Origin: JAHEDH01 sp965364515
GTDB taxonomy: Bacteria > Actinomycetota > Acidimicrobiia > Spongiisociales > ZC4RG35
Reading direction: 5' to 3'
Assembly: GCA_965364515.1 (NCBI GenBank)
Contig: CBDTXZ010000088.1
Location: 1 to 12,175 of the forward strand
DNA length: 12,175 nt
Both the position numbers and the translations under genes were made by a program. Below, in pieces: positions 1 to 6,003 of the stretch. Position 1 is the stretch's first letter; each line of letters begins with the position of its first letter. Below the pieces are notes generated by a model. The model saw only the letters and a list, made by a program, of their open reading frames with translations, was not told the DNA's origin and searched no databases.

Positions 1-1
1 C

Positions 2-451
2 GCCCTGACGGCCCACATCGCCGAGGCACGGGGACAGGCAGAGCAGCACCTGGACGACCTGCGCCGGGTCGCGGCCGAGTTCGACAACTTCCGCAAACGC
101 TCCATCCGCGACCGTGACACCCTGGTGGCGAGCGCCTCGGAGCGGGTCGTCCGATCGATGCTCCCCGTCCTCGACAGCTTCGACGCCGCGCTGGCGATCG
201 AACCGTCGACCGAGACGGAGAAGAAGATGCTGGGCGGCATGCGGAGCACCTACGACCAGCTCATGGACGTGCTGGGCAAGGAGGGCCTCCAGCCCATCGA
301 AGCCGCCGGTGCGAAGTTCGATCCGGAGCTGCACGAGGCCGTGATGTCTTCAGGTGATGGCGATCTGGTCGTCTCGCAGGAACTGCGTCGCGGCTACCTA
401 CTCGGCAACCGCGTGCTGCGGGCGTCGTTGGTCGCCCTGGAGAGCGAGTGA
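2..451 (+). CDS. grpE: GrpE nucleotide exchange factor, 5'-truncated by window edge
   Basis: GrpE releases ADP from DnaK so that the chaperone can let go of its substrate; it acts in the cytoplasm as a dimer. The reading frame is open from base 2, so about 149 C-terminal residues are visible and the N-terminal part, including the start, lies outside the window. The long helix holds the family motif AEFDNFRKR, followed by a helical section and the C-terminal beta-wing with FDPELHEAVM and GYLLGNRVLRASLV, both typical of GrpE. The stop TGA (449-451) is one base from the dnaJ start codon, so the two are almost certainly translated together. dnaK is expected just upstream, as in other actinobacterial dnaK operons. 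Seen: motifs and spacing. Known: family role. Inferred: the presence of dnaK. Confidence 0.95.
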   Translation, partial: ALTAHIAEARGQAEQHLDDLRRVAAEFDNFRKRSIRDRDTLVASASERVVRSMLPVLDSFDAALAIEPSTETEKKMLGGMRSTYDQLMDVLGKEGLQPIEAAGAKFDPELHEAVMSSGDGDLVVSQELRRGYLLGNRVLRASLVALESE

Positions 452-452
452 G

Positions 453-1583
453 ATGAACCCGGACTGGGCAGAGAAGGACTTCTACGAGATCCTCGGCGTC
501 GAGAAGACGGCGTCCGCCGAGGAGATCAAACGCGCCTACCGAAAACTCGCCCAGAAGCTCCACCCCGACGCCAACCCAGACGACGCAACCGCCGAGGAGC
601 GGTTCAAGGACGTCTCCGAGGCGTATTCGATCCTGAGCAACGCCGAGAAGCGCAAGGACTACGACGAGTTCCGACGCGTCGTCGCCTCCGGCGGCTACCC
701 CGGCGGCGGCTTCGGTGGGTTCCAGGGCGGTGCAGGTGGCCCGTTCGGTGGACAGAACATCAGAGTCGAGGACCTCGGAGACCTGCTGGGCGGGTTCGGG
801 GATCTCTTCGGTGGCGGGGCACGGACTCGATCGGCCGGACCCCGACGCGGAGCCGATCTCCAGACCGACATCCATCTGTCCTTCGAGGACGCCGTCAGAG
901 GCGTGACCACCACGGTCACGGTGCGAGGCGACGCAGCGTGCAGCCGATGCCGCGGCTCAGGTGCCGAACCCGGCACCTCGGTCACCACCTGCCCCACCTG
1001 CGGTGGCGCCGGCCAGGTCGCACAGAACCAGGGCCTGTTCTCGTTTGCCAGCCCCTGCCCGGAGTGCCGAGGGTCTGGCAAGCGGATCGAACGACCCTGC
1101 ACGAATTGTCGGGGGACCGGTACCGAGGTTCGAAGCCGGAACATCAAGGTGAAGATCCCCGCCGGAGTGAAGGACGGCGGCACGATCCGCCTGCGCGGGA
1201 ACGGTGGTCCGGGGAGCAATGGTGGCCCCGCAGGAGACCTGCTCGTCAAGGTTCACGTCACCAAGCACGACATCTTCGCGAGGAAGGGCAACGACCTCCT
1301 GGTGACGGTGCCGCTCACGTACGCCGAAGCGACACTCGGAACCAAGGTGAGTGTTCCGACCATGAATGGCTCGGTGACACTGAAGATCCCATCCGGGACC
1401 CCGAGCGGCAAGACGTTCCGAGTCCGTGGCAAAGGCGTCGTTCCAGAGCGCGGCAAGGCAGGAGACCTCCTCGCCAAGGTCGAAGTCCTCATCCCGAAGC
1501 GGATGTCGAAAGACGAGAAGAGGCTGGTCGAACAGCTCGCCACGTACGATGACGAATCGATCAGATCACATCTGGAGGTGTGA
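453..1583 (+). CDS. dnaJ: Chaperone protein DnaJ (type I, four-motif zinc finger)
   Basis: DnaJ binds unfolded protein and stimulates the DnaK ATPase. The 376 residues show the full type I layout: J domain (about 8-75) with HPD at 37-39; a Gly/Phe-rich linker (about 80-122); a zinc-finger region with four CxxCxGxG repeats, cysteines at 163/166, 180/183, 202/205 and 216/219, all eight present; then the substrate-binding beta domains to the C-terminus. The opening residues, with WAEKDFYEILGV, resemble actinobacterial DnaJ1, the copy located in the dnaK operon. The ATG at 453 is chosen because it lies one base after the grpE stop with GGAGAG about 8 bases upstream; a longer open frame reaching back into grpE has no family support. 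The end overlaps or abuts hspR, so it is co-transcribed and presumably under HspR control. Confidence 0.97.
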   Translation: MNPDWAEKDFYEILGVEKTASAEEIKRAYRKLAQKLHPDANPDDATAEERFKDVSEAYSILSNAEKRKDYDEFRRVVASGGYPGGGFGGFQGGAGGPFGGQNIRVEDLGDLLGGFGDLFGGGARTRSAGPRRGADLQTDIHLSFEDAVRGVTTTVTVRGDAACSRCRGSGAEPGTSVTTCPTCGGAGQVAQNQGLFSFASPCPECRGSGKRIERPCTNCRGTGTEVRSRNIKVKIPAGVKDGGTIRLRGNGGPGSNGGPAGDLLVKVHVTKHDIFARKGNDLLVTVPLTYAEATLGTKVSVPTMNGSVTLKIPSGTPSGKTFRVRGKGVVPERGKAGDLLAKVEVLIPKRMSKDEKRLVEQLATYDDESIRSHLEV

Positions 1584-1585
1584 GG

Positions 1586-1981
1586 ATGAGCAAGGAGACA
1601 CGCAGGGCGGTCTTCGTCATCTCGGTCGCCGCTGAACTCGCCGGCATGCACCCTCAGACCCTCCGCATCTACGAACGCAAGGGACTCATCGAGCCATTCC
1701 GCACGTCGGGCGGCACACGCCGCTACTCCCAGGAGGACATCGACCGGCTCAATCAGATCCAGGAGCTGACCGAGCAGGGCCTCAACCTCGAAGGCGTCAA
1801 GCAGGTGATCGAATACCAGGATCAGATCGCCAAGCTCGAAAAGCGCGTCGCCTCGCTCGAAGCGAAGCTCGAATCGTTGCAGCGCGAGGCCGAACGCCGC
1901 CTCACCGAGGTCCATCGCTCGTACCGACACGAGATCGTGCTCCGTTCGGCGATGCTGCCGGACGTCAACAGGACCGACTGA
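1586..1981 (+). CDS. hspR: Heat-shock repressor HspR (MerR family)
   Basis: HspR represses the dnaK operon (and often clpB) by binding HAIR inverted repeats, with DnaK acting as co-repressor in studied actinobacteria. The 131 residues begin with a MerR-type helix-turn-helix: VISVAAELAGMHPQTLRIYE and RTSGGTRRYS are strong HspR signatures. A helical coiled coil follows at about 80-115 and then a short tail. The ATG at 1586 is preferred because GGAGG at 1573-1577 stands 8 bases upstream; an in-frame GTG at 1580 overlaps the dnaJ stop and would add two residues. The gene follows dnaJ with 2 bases between stop and start, giving the expected dnaK-grpE-dnaJ-hspR order. No HAIR element was noticed within the window; it would be expected upstream of dnaK. 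Confidence 0.95.
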   Translation: MSKETRRAVFVISVAAELAGMHPQTLRIYERKGLIEPFRTSGGTRRYSQEDIDRLNQIQELTEQGLNLEGVKQVIEYQDQIAKLEKRVASLEAKLESLQREAERRLTEVHRSYRHEIVLRSAMLPDVNRTD

Positions 1982-2051
1982 CGACGGTCTGCCGGCAACT
2001 AACTCCGTGCAGGGTTCGTCCCGACGGGCAGGGACCGGCGGATTCCAGGGC

Positions 2052-2057
2052 TACGAT
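2052..2057 (+). promoter_or_regulatory. Putative -10 box TACGAT for the 96-residue gene
   Basis: TACGAT lies 7 bases before the ATG at 2065, which would place transcription initiation at or next to the start codon (leaderless mRNA). No Shine-Dalgarno sequence is visible in between and no clear -35 element is seen. It is the same arrangement as at four other genes in the window. It implies the gene is transcribed separately from hspR. Confidence 0.5.
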
Positions 2058-2064
2058 CCTGCCG

Positions 2065-2355
2065 ATGGCGGATGCAATGACCCATCGCGGCAAGGTGAGA
2101 ATCCTCGACACGAGCGGAGTGATGTTCGACGTCGGGCTCGGCGACTTCGAGATCACCGACCCTTCGACCCGTTCGTGGGGTGGCACCATCCGGCTGTTCG
2201 ACAAGTCGGCGCTCGCAACCAAGAGCCTGACGTCCTATCTGGAGCTCGAGGACGGCCGGCGACTCAAGGCGCAGGTCGGTCCCCGCAGCGGTGATGCCGG
2301 CAAAGATCTGATGTACGTCAAGGTCACCGGCATCGAGGACATCGACTCGTTCTGA
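2065..2355 (+). CDS. Conserved-looking hypothetical protein, 96 residues, all-beta character
   Basis: I do not recognise this family. The 96 residues have no signal peptide or membrane segment and no cysteine. Alternating hydrophobic and charged stretches (GKVRILDTSG, GGTIRLFD, YLELEDGRRLKAQV, MYVKVTGIED) suggest a small beta-sheet or beta-barrel domain. Support for a real gene: codon-position base bias typical of the neighbours, a well placed -10-like hexamer, and tight convergence with the minus-strand gene behind it. A second ATG at 2077 (MTHRGK) is an alternative start, but the first ATG fits the leaderless spacing. The gene follows hspR after 83 bases in which I see no strong terminator, so read-through from the chaperone operon is possible. 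Function unknown. Confidence 0.75.
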   Translation: MADAMTHRGKVRILDTSGVMFDVGLGDFEITDPSTRSWGGTIRLFDKSALATKSLTSYLELEDGRRLKAQVGPRSGDAGKDLMYVKVTGIEDIDSF

Positions 2356-2358
2356 CCC

Positions 2359-2529
2359 TCAGCGGGGCAGGTGGGTGAGGAGGCGGCTCACCCGCTCCTC
2401 GGCGATCGAAACCGCAGCGATCGCCTCCTCGATGGCAGCACGATCGTCGGGATGCCCGCTCAACTGGTGCTTCCGACAGAGGGTCTCGCGGATCTCGCCG
2501 AGGTGGCTCACGATCTCGAACTCGTGCAT
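2359..2529 (-). CDS. Small hypothetical protein, 56 residues, helical
   Basis: An open frame from ATG (2529-2527) to TGA (2361-2359) encodes 56 residues beginning MHEFEIVSHLGEIRETLCRK and ending RLLTHLPR. It has the make-up of a short helical protein (EIRETL, AAIEEAIAAVSIAEERVSRLL) with one cysteine. A good ribosome binding site, GGAG, stands 6 bases before the ATG, with a further AGGAG touching the start. The stop is 3 bases from the stop of the convergent 96-residue gene. It lies 81 bases downstream of the 195-residue gene on the same strand and is probably co-transcribed with it. I do not recognise the family and claim no function. The overlapping plus-strand reading frame has a composition typical of antisense translation. 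Confidence 0.6.
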   Translation of the reverse strand: MHEFEIVSHLGEIRETLCRKHQLSGHPDDRAAIEEAIAAVSIAEERVSRLLTHLPR

Positions 2530-2610
2530 CTCCTGCTCCGGGTCGGTTCAGGAGAAGCTACCGCTGCGATGTTTCGAGGAGATGACGAACATGCGCCACT
2601 CGGTGACTTC

Positions 2611-3198
2611 TCAGGTCGAACGTCGCTGTTCGACGATGCGACCGCGAATCCACTTCTGGCTGATGCCGAGCGCCTCGCCGGCCTGCACGAGCACTCCCAG
2701 ATGGCGAGCGCGGATCCGTCCCCCCGAGACCGAGACTTCGATTGCCCGCTGCAGCATCAGCTGCCTGGCATGGTCGTCGAGCACGTCCACGACATCGCGA
2801 AGCGGATCGTCCCGCTCGCTCACATCGTCCACATCGATCAGGTCCGAAACGGATCCCGGCCGGACCAGATAGGGCCCCATGGCGTCCAACGCCCCGGCAC
2901 GAACATCCTGGTCAGCGGGAGTGGCCCGGATCAGCGAACCGAAGAGTGCCCTGGCTGCCAGGTCGATCCGCTTGACCATCTCGTGATTGGTCAGGACGTC
3001 GAGTACCGCCGAGTCGAACGTCGTGTCACATCCCGTGCAGCGGAGAAGGCTCTCGGAGTCGAACCGCTCTGGGTCGACCCTGGCGAGCAGCGAGCCGATA
3101 CGACCGGAGGTGACCGTCTCGTAGGTTCGGTCGCCGCCCTCGATCGGACACCAGAAGAGATCCGTCGGATTGCCCACGCCCAATTGTGATGCCGCCAC
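2611..3198 (-). CDS. Hypothetical protein with Cys motif and possible TerB-like C-terminal domain
   Basis: The 195-residue product has an N-terminal part with C17 (in FWCP) and a CTGC motif (C54, C57), possibly an incomplete or atypical zinc knuckle. A mainly helical C-terminal half follows. Residues about 145-190 (MLQRAIEVSVSGGRIRARHL and GEALGIS) have the spacing of the second half of a TerB-like helical domain. The acidic residues usual in TerB (DG and a following E) are replaced by GG and R, so metal binding there is doubtful and the assignment is tentative. The GTG at 3198 is chosen because AGGAGG lies 9 bases upstream; the frame stays open to a GTG at 3246, which would add 16 residues. 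No membrane segment or signal peptide is seen. Function unknown. Confidence 0.65.
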   Translation of the reverse strand: MAASQLGVGNPTDLFWCPIEGGDRTYETVTSGRIGSLLARVDPERFDSESLLRCTGCDTTFDSAVLDVLTNHEMVKRIDLAARALFGSLIRATPADQDVRAGALDAMGPYLVRPGSVSDLIDVDDVSERDDPLRDVVDVLDDHARQLMLQRAIEVSVSGGRIRARHLGVLVQAGEALGISQKWIRGRIVEQRRST

Positions 3199-3234
3199 GT
3201 CGGCTGCCCTCCTGTATCGCCCTGCCCTACCAAC

Positions 3235-3262
3235 ACCGTATCCCACACAGGACCGGCTACAA
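3235..3262 (-). promoter_or_regulatory. Putative promoter of the 195-residue gene
   Basis: On the minus strand, TTGTAG (3262-3257) and TACGGT (3240-3235) are separated by 16 bases. This would start transcription near 3228, giving a leader of about 30 bases that contains the AGGAGG ribosome binding site before the GTG at 3198. The -10 fits TANNNT; the -35 matches only the TTG half of the consensus. It lies in the 100-base gap behind the kynureninase gene (3199-3298). Confidence 0.35.
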
Positions 3263-3298
3263 GCACGTTTCCCGACTATTTCGATGATCTCGGAGTGA

Positions 3299-4507
3299 CT
3301 AGGTCACCTCACCTCGAGTCTCGCTGTACACCTCGAGATCCTCGCTCTCGAGGACGGACCTGAGCGCCTGGAGCGCTCGGGCGATGTCGGCGTGGCTCGA
3401 ATACAGCGCCGCCACACCGAACCGAGCGACATCCGGAGCCCTGAAGTCGCCGATGACCCCGCGATCGATGAGAGCCTGGACGATCGCATATGCCTTCGGA
3501 TGACGAAACGAGGCCTGGCTGCCCCGCTCCTCGGGATCACGCGGGGTGATGACCTCGAGGCCGAGGGCGTCGAAACCGTCGATCAGGTGACCGACCAATC
3601 CCCTGCCACGCACCCAGACCTCCTGCAGATCGACGTCATCGAACACTCCGAGCGCCGCATCCAGCAGGCTGAGCGAGACGACATGGCTGGTTCCGACTCG
3701 CATCCGATCGATGCCCTCTGCCGGGACGAACTCGGAGGCGAAATCGAACGGGCGCTGATGGCCGAACCAGCCCGTGATGGGGTTCGACATCGACGCCTGG
3801 CGACCGGCCGACACGTAGATGAAGGCGGGCGCCCCCGGCCCGCCGTTCAGAAACTTGTACCCACACCCAACTGCGTAGTCGACTCCACAGTCGTCGAGTC
3901 TCACATCGAATGCTCCTGCCGAGTGAGCCAGGTCCCACACCGTGACCACACCGTGGTCGAGTGCTCTCCTGGTGATCGCCTGCATGTCGTGGCGCCGTCC
4001 CGACCGATAGTCCACCTGGGTGATGGCCATGACGCCGACACCGCCGCCCAACTCCTCGGCGACCCGGTCCGGTGTGACGGACCGCAACTCCCAGCCGTTG
4101 GCGGATGCGAGCGAACCGAGCACATACAGATCGCTGGGGAAGTTGGCCGTGTCGGTGAGGATCACATGCGGCCCGGACGCAGCTGCCATCGCCGAGCTGA
4201 CCGCCTTGTAGAGGTTGATGGAAGTCGAATCACACGCGATCGTCGTGCCGGGCCGTGCACCGATCAGCGAACCGATCCGGTCGCCCACCTTCCTGGCGAG
4301 CGAGACCCAATCAGCATCGTTCCACGACCGGATCAGACCCACCGCCCACTCGTCCTCGACGACGGATCGGGCCCGTTCCCGAACTCGGATCGGCATCGCT
4401 CCGAGACTGTTGCCATCCAGATAGACAACACCTTCCGGCAACTCGAAATCGGTGCACAACCGGGGGCGGTCGCCGTCGAGACCGTGCGCAGTCGGGAGGT
4501 CGAGCAT
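3299..4507 (-). CDS. kynU: Kynureninase (PLP-dependent)
   Basis: Kynureninase cleaves kynurenine to anthranilate and alanine (or 3-hydroxykynurenine to 3-hydroxyanthranilate) in tryptophan breakdown or NAD synthesis. The 402 residues match the usual family length. Visible family motifs: YLDGNSLG (29-36), FPSD (123-126), QVDYRSG (164-170), WDLAHSAGAF (191-200) with PLP-binding Asp192, GCGYKFLNGGPGAP (214-227) with the Schiff-base lysine K218, and GWFGH (246-250). Two conserved spots differ: the usual GTPP/GTQP is GTSH at 272-275, and the late RFG..PLY motif reads RFGVAALY at 362-369. The ATG lies 10 bases after the dehydrogenase stop, with no Shine-Dalgarno sequence but a TAGGCT box 7 bases upstream. 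No other kynurenine-pathway gene is in the window, so its pathway context is open. It ends in TAG. Confidence 0.93.
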   Translation of the reverse strand: MLDLPTAHGLDGDRPRLCTDFELPEGVVYLDGNSLGAMPIRVRERARSVVEDEWAVGLIRSWNDADWVSLARKVGDRIGSLIGARPGTTIACDSTSINLYKAVSSAMAAASGPHVILTDTANFPSDLYVLGSLASANGWELRSVTPDRVAEELGGGVGVMAITQVDYRSGRRHDMQAITRRALDHGVVTVWDLAHSAGAFDVRLDDCGVDYAVGCGYKFLNGGPGAPAFIYVSAGRQASMSNPITGWFGHQRPFDFASEFVPAEGIDRMRVGTSHVVSLSLLDAALGVFDDVDLQEVWVRGRGLVGHLIDGFDALGLEVITPRDPEERGSQASFRHPKAYAIVQALIDRGVIGDFRAPDVARFGVAALYSSHADIARALQALRSVLESEDLEVYSETRGEVT

Positions 4508-4514
4508 GTGATCG

Positions 4515-4520
4515 AGCCTA
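4515..4520 (-). promoter_or_regulatory. Putative -10 box TAGGCT before kynU, made from the adh stop codon
   Basis: TAGGCT (4520-4515 on the minus strand) begins with the TAG stop codon of the dehydrogenase gene and ends 7 bases before the kynU ATG at 4507. There is no Shine-Dalgarno sequence in the 10-base gap. It may drive a leaderless kynU transcript, or translation may simply depend on coupling to the upstream gene. Confidence 0.4.
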
Positions 4521-5534
4521 TCCCGACGGAACGAACGCAGCCTTCACGAACTGCCGCTCCACGAAGGCTGCATACGTGCCCGGCCCATCGGCCAGCGCCA
4601 CATCAGGACGGTCGACGATCAGGTCGGCCAGGTGCGAGGCAATCGACGCCAGCGGCCGCATCTGCCGGTCGAGGATCGAGCGGACCGGAGCTCGCCCCCA
4701 GACGACCGTCAGGTTCTTGTCGTACGCCTCGATCGGCGTGAACGGCATCTGCTCGGAGGTCTGGACCGAGATGATCGAAACGATCGAGCCGGGCGCAGCG
4801 ACATCGACCGCGGCCCGCTGGGCCGCCTCGGTCCCGGCTGCCTCGACGACCGCAGCCGTCGGTTCGGCGTCTCCCGGTTCGGCAATGGTGGCACCCATCG
4901 ATCGAGCGATGGCCGACCGGCGCGGATCTGGATCCATCGCGATGATGCGGGAGACGCCTCTCTCCCGTGCGATACCGACGACACAGAGGCCGACCGACCC
5001 CAATCCGACCACGGTGAGAGAGTCACCCACTCTGGCCCGCTCGAATGCTGCAAGAGCCGTCGGCAGGTTGTCTGCGAGGAGGATTGCCGCGGAGTCCTCG
5101 ACATCACCGGCGGCAACGAGCGTGGACGCGGCGAGCGGCACCCTCACCAGTTCGGCCTGACATCCGTCGAGTCCGACCGTCGGATCGTCGGGATTGCGCC
5201 ACCCGAAGAGCGCTCCCCGCTCGCATCGCGCACTCAGCCCCGAGGTGCAGGGAGCGCAGCCACCACAGCTCGTCGTGAACGGGACGATCACCCGCGCCCC
5301 GACCTCGAGTCGACCGGCCCCTCGACCCGTGGCCTCCACGAGCCCGACCGCCTCGTGTCCGGGCACCGTCCCCGGCGCCAGCGGCTCACGCCCCAGATAG
5401 GGGTGGAGGTCCGACCCGCACAGCCCGGCGATCGAGACCCTCACGAGCGCATCGGAATCCGCCTGGAGGTCGGGCTCGACGCCATCGTGGGTGAAACCGA
5501 TCGATCCGGGACCTTCGAAGACGAGCGCTCGCAC
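4518..5534 (-). CDS. Zinc-dependent alcohol dehydrogenase family protein (MDR)
   Basis: A medium-chain, zinc-containing NAD(P)-dependent dehydrogenase of 338 residues, cytoplasmic. The catalytic-zinc residues are visible: C39 in GLCGSDLHPY and H60-E61 in GHEAVG. The structural zinc loop has all four cysteines (C90, C93, C96, C104). The nucleotide-binding Rossmann motif is VVGLGSVGL (175-183), followed by an acidic residue near 201 (AMDPD), which suggests NAD rather than NADP. The DNLPTA motif near 155-160 resembles the formaldehyde/glutathione-independent and threonine dehydrogenase branches, but the substrate cannot be told. The start is GTG, 10 bases behind the cyclotransferase stop; the next gene, kynU, starts 10 bases behind its TAG. 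It is probably in one operon with both. Confidence 0.9.
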   Translation of the reverse strand: MRALVFEGPGSIGFTHDGVEPDLQADSDALVRVSIAGLCGSDLHPYLGREPLAPGTVPGHEAVGLVEATGRGAGRLEVGARVIVPFTTSCGGCAPCTSGLSARCERGALFGWRNPDDPTVGLDGCQAELVRVPLAASTLVAAGDVEDSAAILLADNLPTALAAFERARVGDSLTVVGLGSVGLCVVGIARERGVSRIIAMDPDPRRSAIARSMGATIAEPGDAEPTAAVVEAAGTEAAQRAAVDVAAPGSIVSIISVQTSEQMPFTPIEAYDKNLTVVWGRAPVRSILDRQMRPLASIASHLADLIVDRPDVALADGPGTYAAFVERQFVKAAFVPSG

Positions 5535-5541
5535 CGCGTGA

Positions 5542-5547
5542 ACGCTA
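5542..5547 (-). promoter_or_regulatory. Putative -10 box TAGCGT before adh, made from the cyclotransferase stop codon
   Basis: TAGCGT (5547-5542 on the minus strand) starts with the TAG stop codon of the upstream gene and ends 7 bases before the GTG start at 5534. No ribosome binding site is present in the 10-base gap. It is the same geometry as before kynU. Confidence 0.4.
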
Positions 5548-5925
5548 GATGGGCATCATCCAATCGCCCGATTCGATCCGGCTGTGCTCCTCCAGTCGAA
5601 CCGAGGGGGCTGCGAGATACACGAAGGCCGCCACCTTCTCGCCATCCACATCGACCTCGATCTCCACTCGCCGGTAGCCGGAGCCTTCGTACTCGTCGAC
5701 GGCTGCCAGCACCTCGGCGAGGCGTTCGGTGTCCAGTTCGACGACGTCGCCGATCACCCTCTTTCCGGCCTCCCGTCGAACGAAGGGGTAGGGAAGCTCC
5801 CTCCCGAAGAGCGCGTGATCCTCGAGTACGCCCTGCCGCACATCGACGGCGGCGTGGCTCAGCAACCACTCGAACGCGCCACCTGCGCGACGGAGACTGC
5901 CATAGACGAACAGACGGTTGATCAC
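5545..5925 (-). CDS. Gamma-glutamylcyclotransferase-like (GGCT/AIG2) family protein
   Basis: Proteins of this fold release 5-oxoproline from gamma-glutamyl amines or peptides, though exact substrates vary. The 126 residues start MINRLFVYGSLRR, the typical family opening with the YGSL pyrophosphate-loop-like motif at 8-11. The conserved LAAVDEYEG...YRR segment (73-86) carries E80 as the probable catalytic acid, and the protein ends after a FVYLA strand (101-105). The GTG at 5925 is preferred to the GTG at 5943: family members begin only a few residues before the FVYG strand, and TACCTT stands exactly 7 bases before 5925. Using 5943 would place that box inside the gene. It is first in a minus-strand operon with the dehydrogenase and kynU and is divergent from typA. 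Confidence 0.85.
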   Translation of the reverse strand: MINRLFVYGSLRRAGGAFEWLLSHAAVDVRQGVLEDHALFGRELPYPFVRREAGKRVIGDVVELDTERLAEVLAAVDEYEGSGYRRVEIEVDVDGEKVAAFVYLAAPSVRLEEHSRIESGDWMMPI

Positions 5926-5932
5926 ATCGACC

Positions 5933-5938
5933 AAGGTA
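5933..5938 (-). promoter_or_regulatory. Putative -10 box TACCTT of the cyclotransferase-adh-kynU operon
   Basis: TACCTT (5938-5933 on the minus strand) is followed by 7 bases and then the GTG at 5925, which fits a leaderless transcript. No good -35 is seen and no Shine-Dalgarno sequence precedes the start. It lies about 50 bases from the typA -10 box on the opposite strand. Confidence 0.45.
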
Positions 5939-5987
5939 GACACGACCGCCCGCGCCGGCGGATGGATTCACAGCCCGTGGCAGCGAG

Positions 5988-5993
5988 TACGCT
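5988..5993 (+). promoter_or_regulatory. Putative -10 box TACGCT of typA
   Basis: TACGCT ends 10 bases before the typA ATG at 6004, so the transcript would have no leader or one of a few bases. TTCACA at 5967-5972 could act as -35 (one mismatch to TTGACA), but the spacing of 15 is short. No Shine-Dalgarno sequence is present between the box and the ATG. Confidence 0.45.
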
Positions 5994-6003
5994 GGGTTTC
6001 GCC

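Noticed and set aside
1580..1585. GTG at 1580 as the hspR start
   Set aside because: The GGAGG site is only 2 bases upstream of it, while the spacing to ATG 1586 is ideal.
1982..2064. A terminator after hspR
   Set aside because: Only short GC-rich self-complementary bits (GCCGGC, CCC-GAC-GGG) without a T-run are present; nothing that can be supported.
2371..3189. A 272-codon plus-strand open frame over the 195- and 56-residue genes
   Set aside because: Its product is rich in His, Asp, Gln and Arg in the manner of antisense translations of GC-rich genes, has no motif, and lacks a ribosome site; the minus-strand genes have both ribosome sites and plausible helices.
3392..4741. A 449-codon plus-strand open frame opposite kynU
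   Set aside because: kynU on the other strand shows all family motifs; this frame runs past its end into adh and has no family signature.
5977..6003. GTG at 5977 as the typA start
   Set aside because: It would add nine residues not usual for the family and would put the best -10 candidate inside the coding region.
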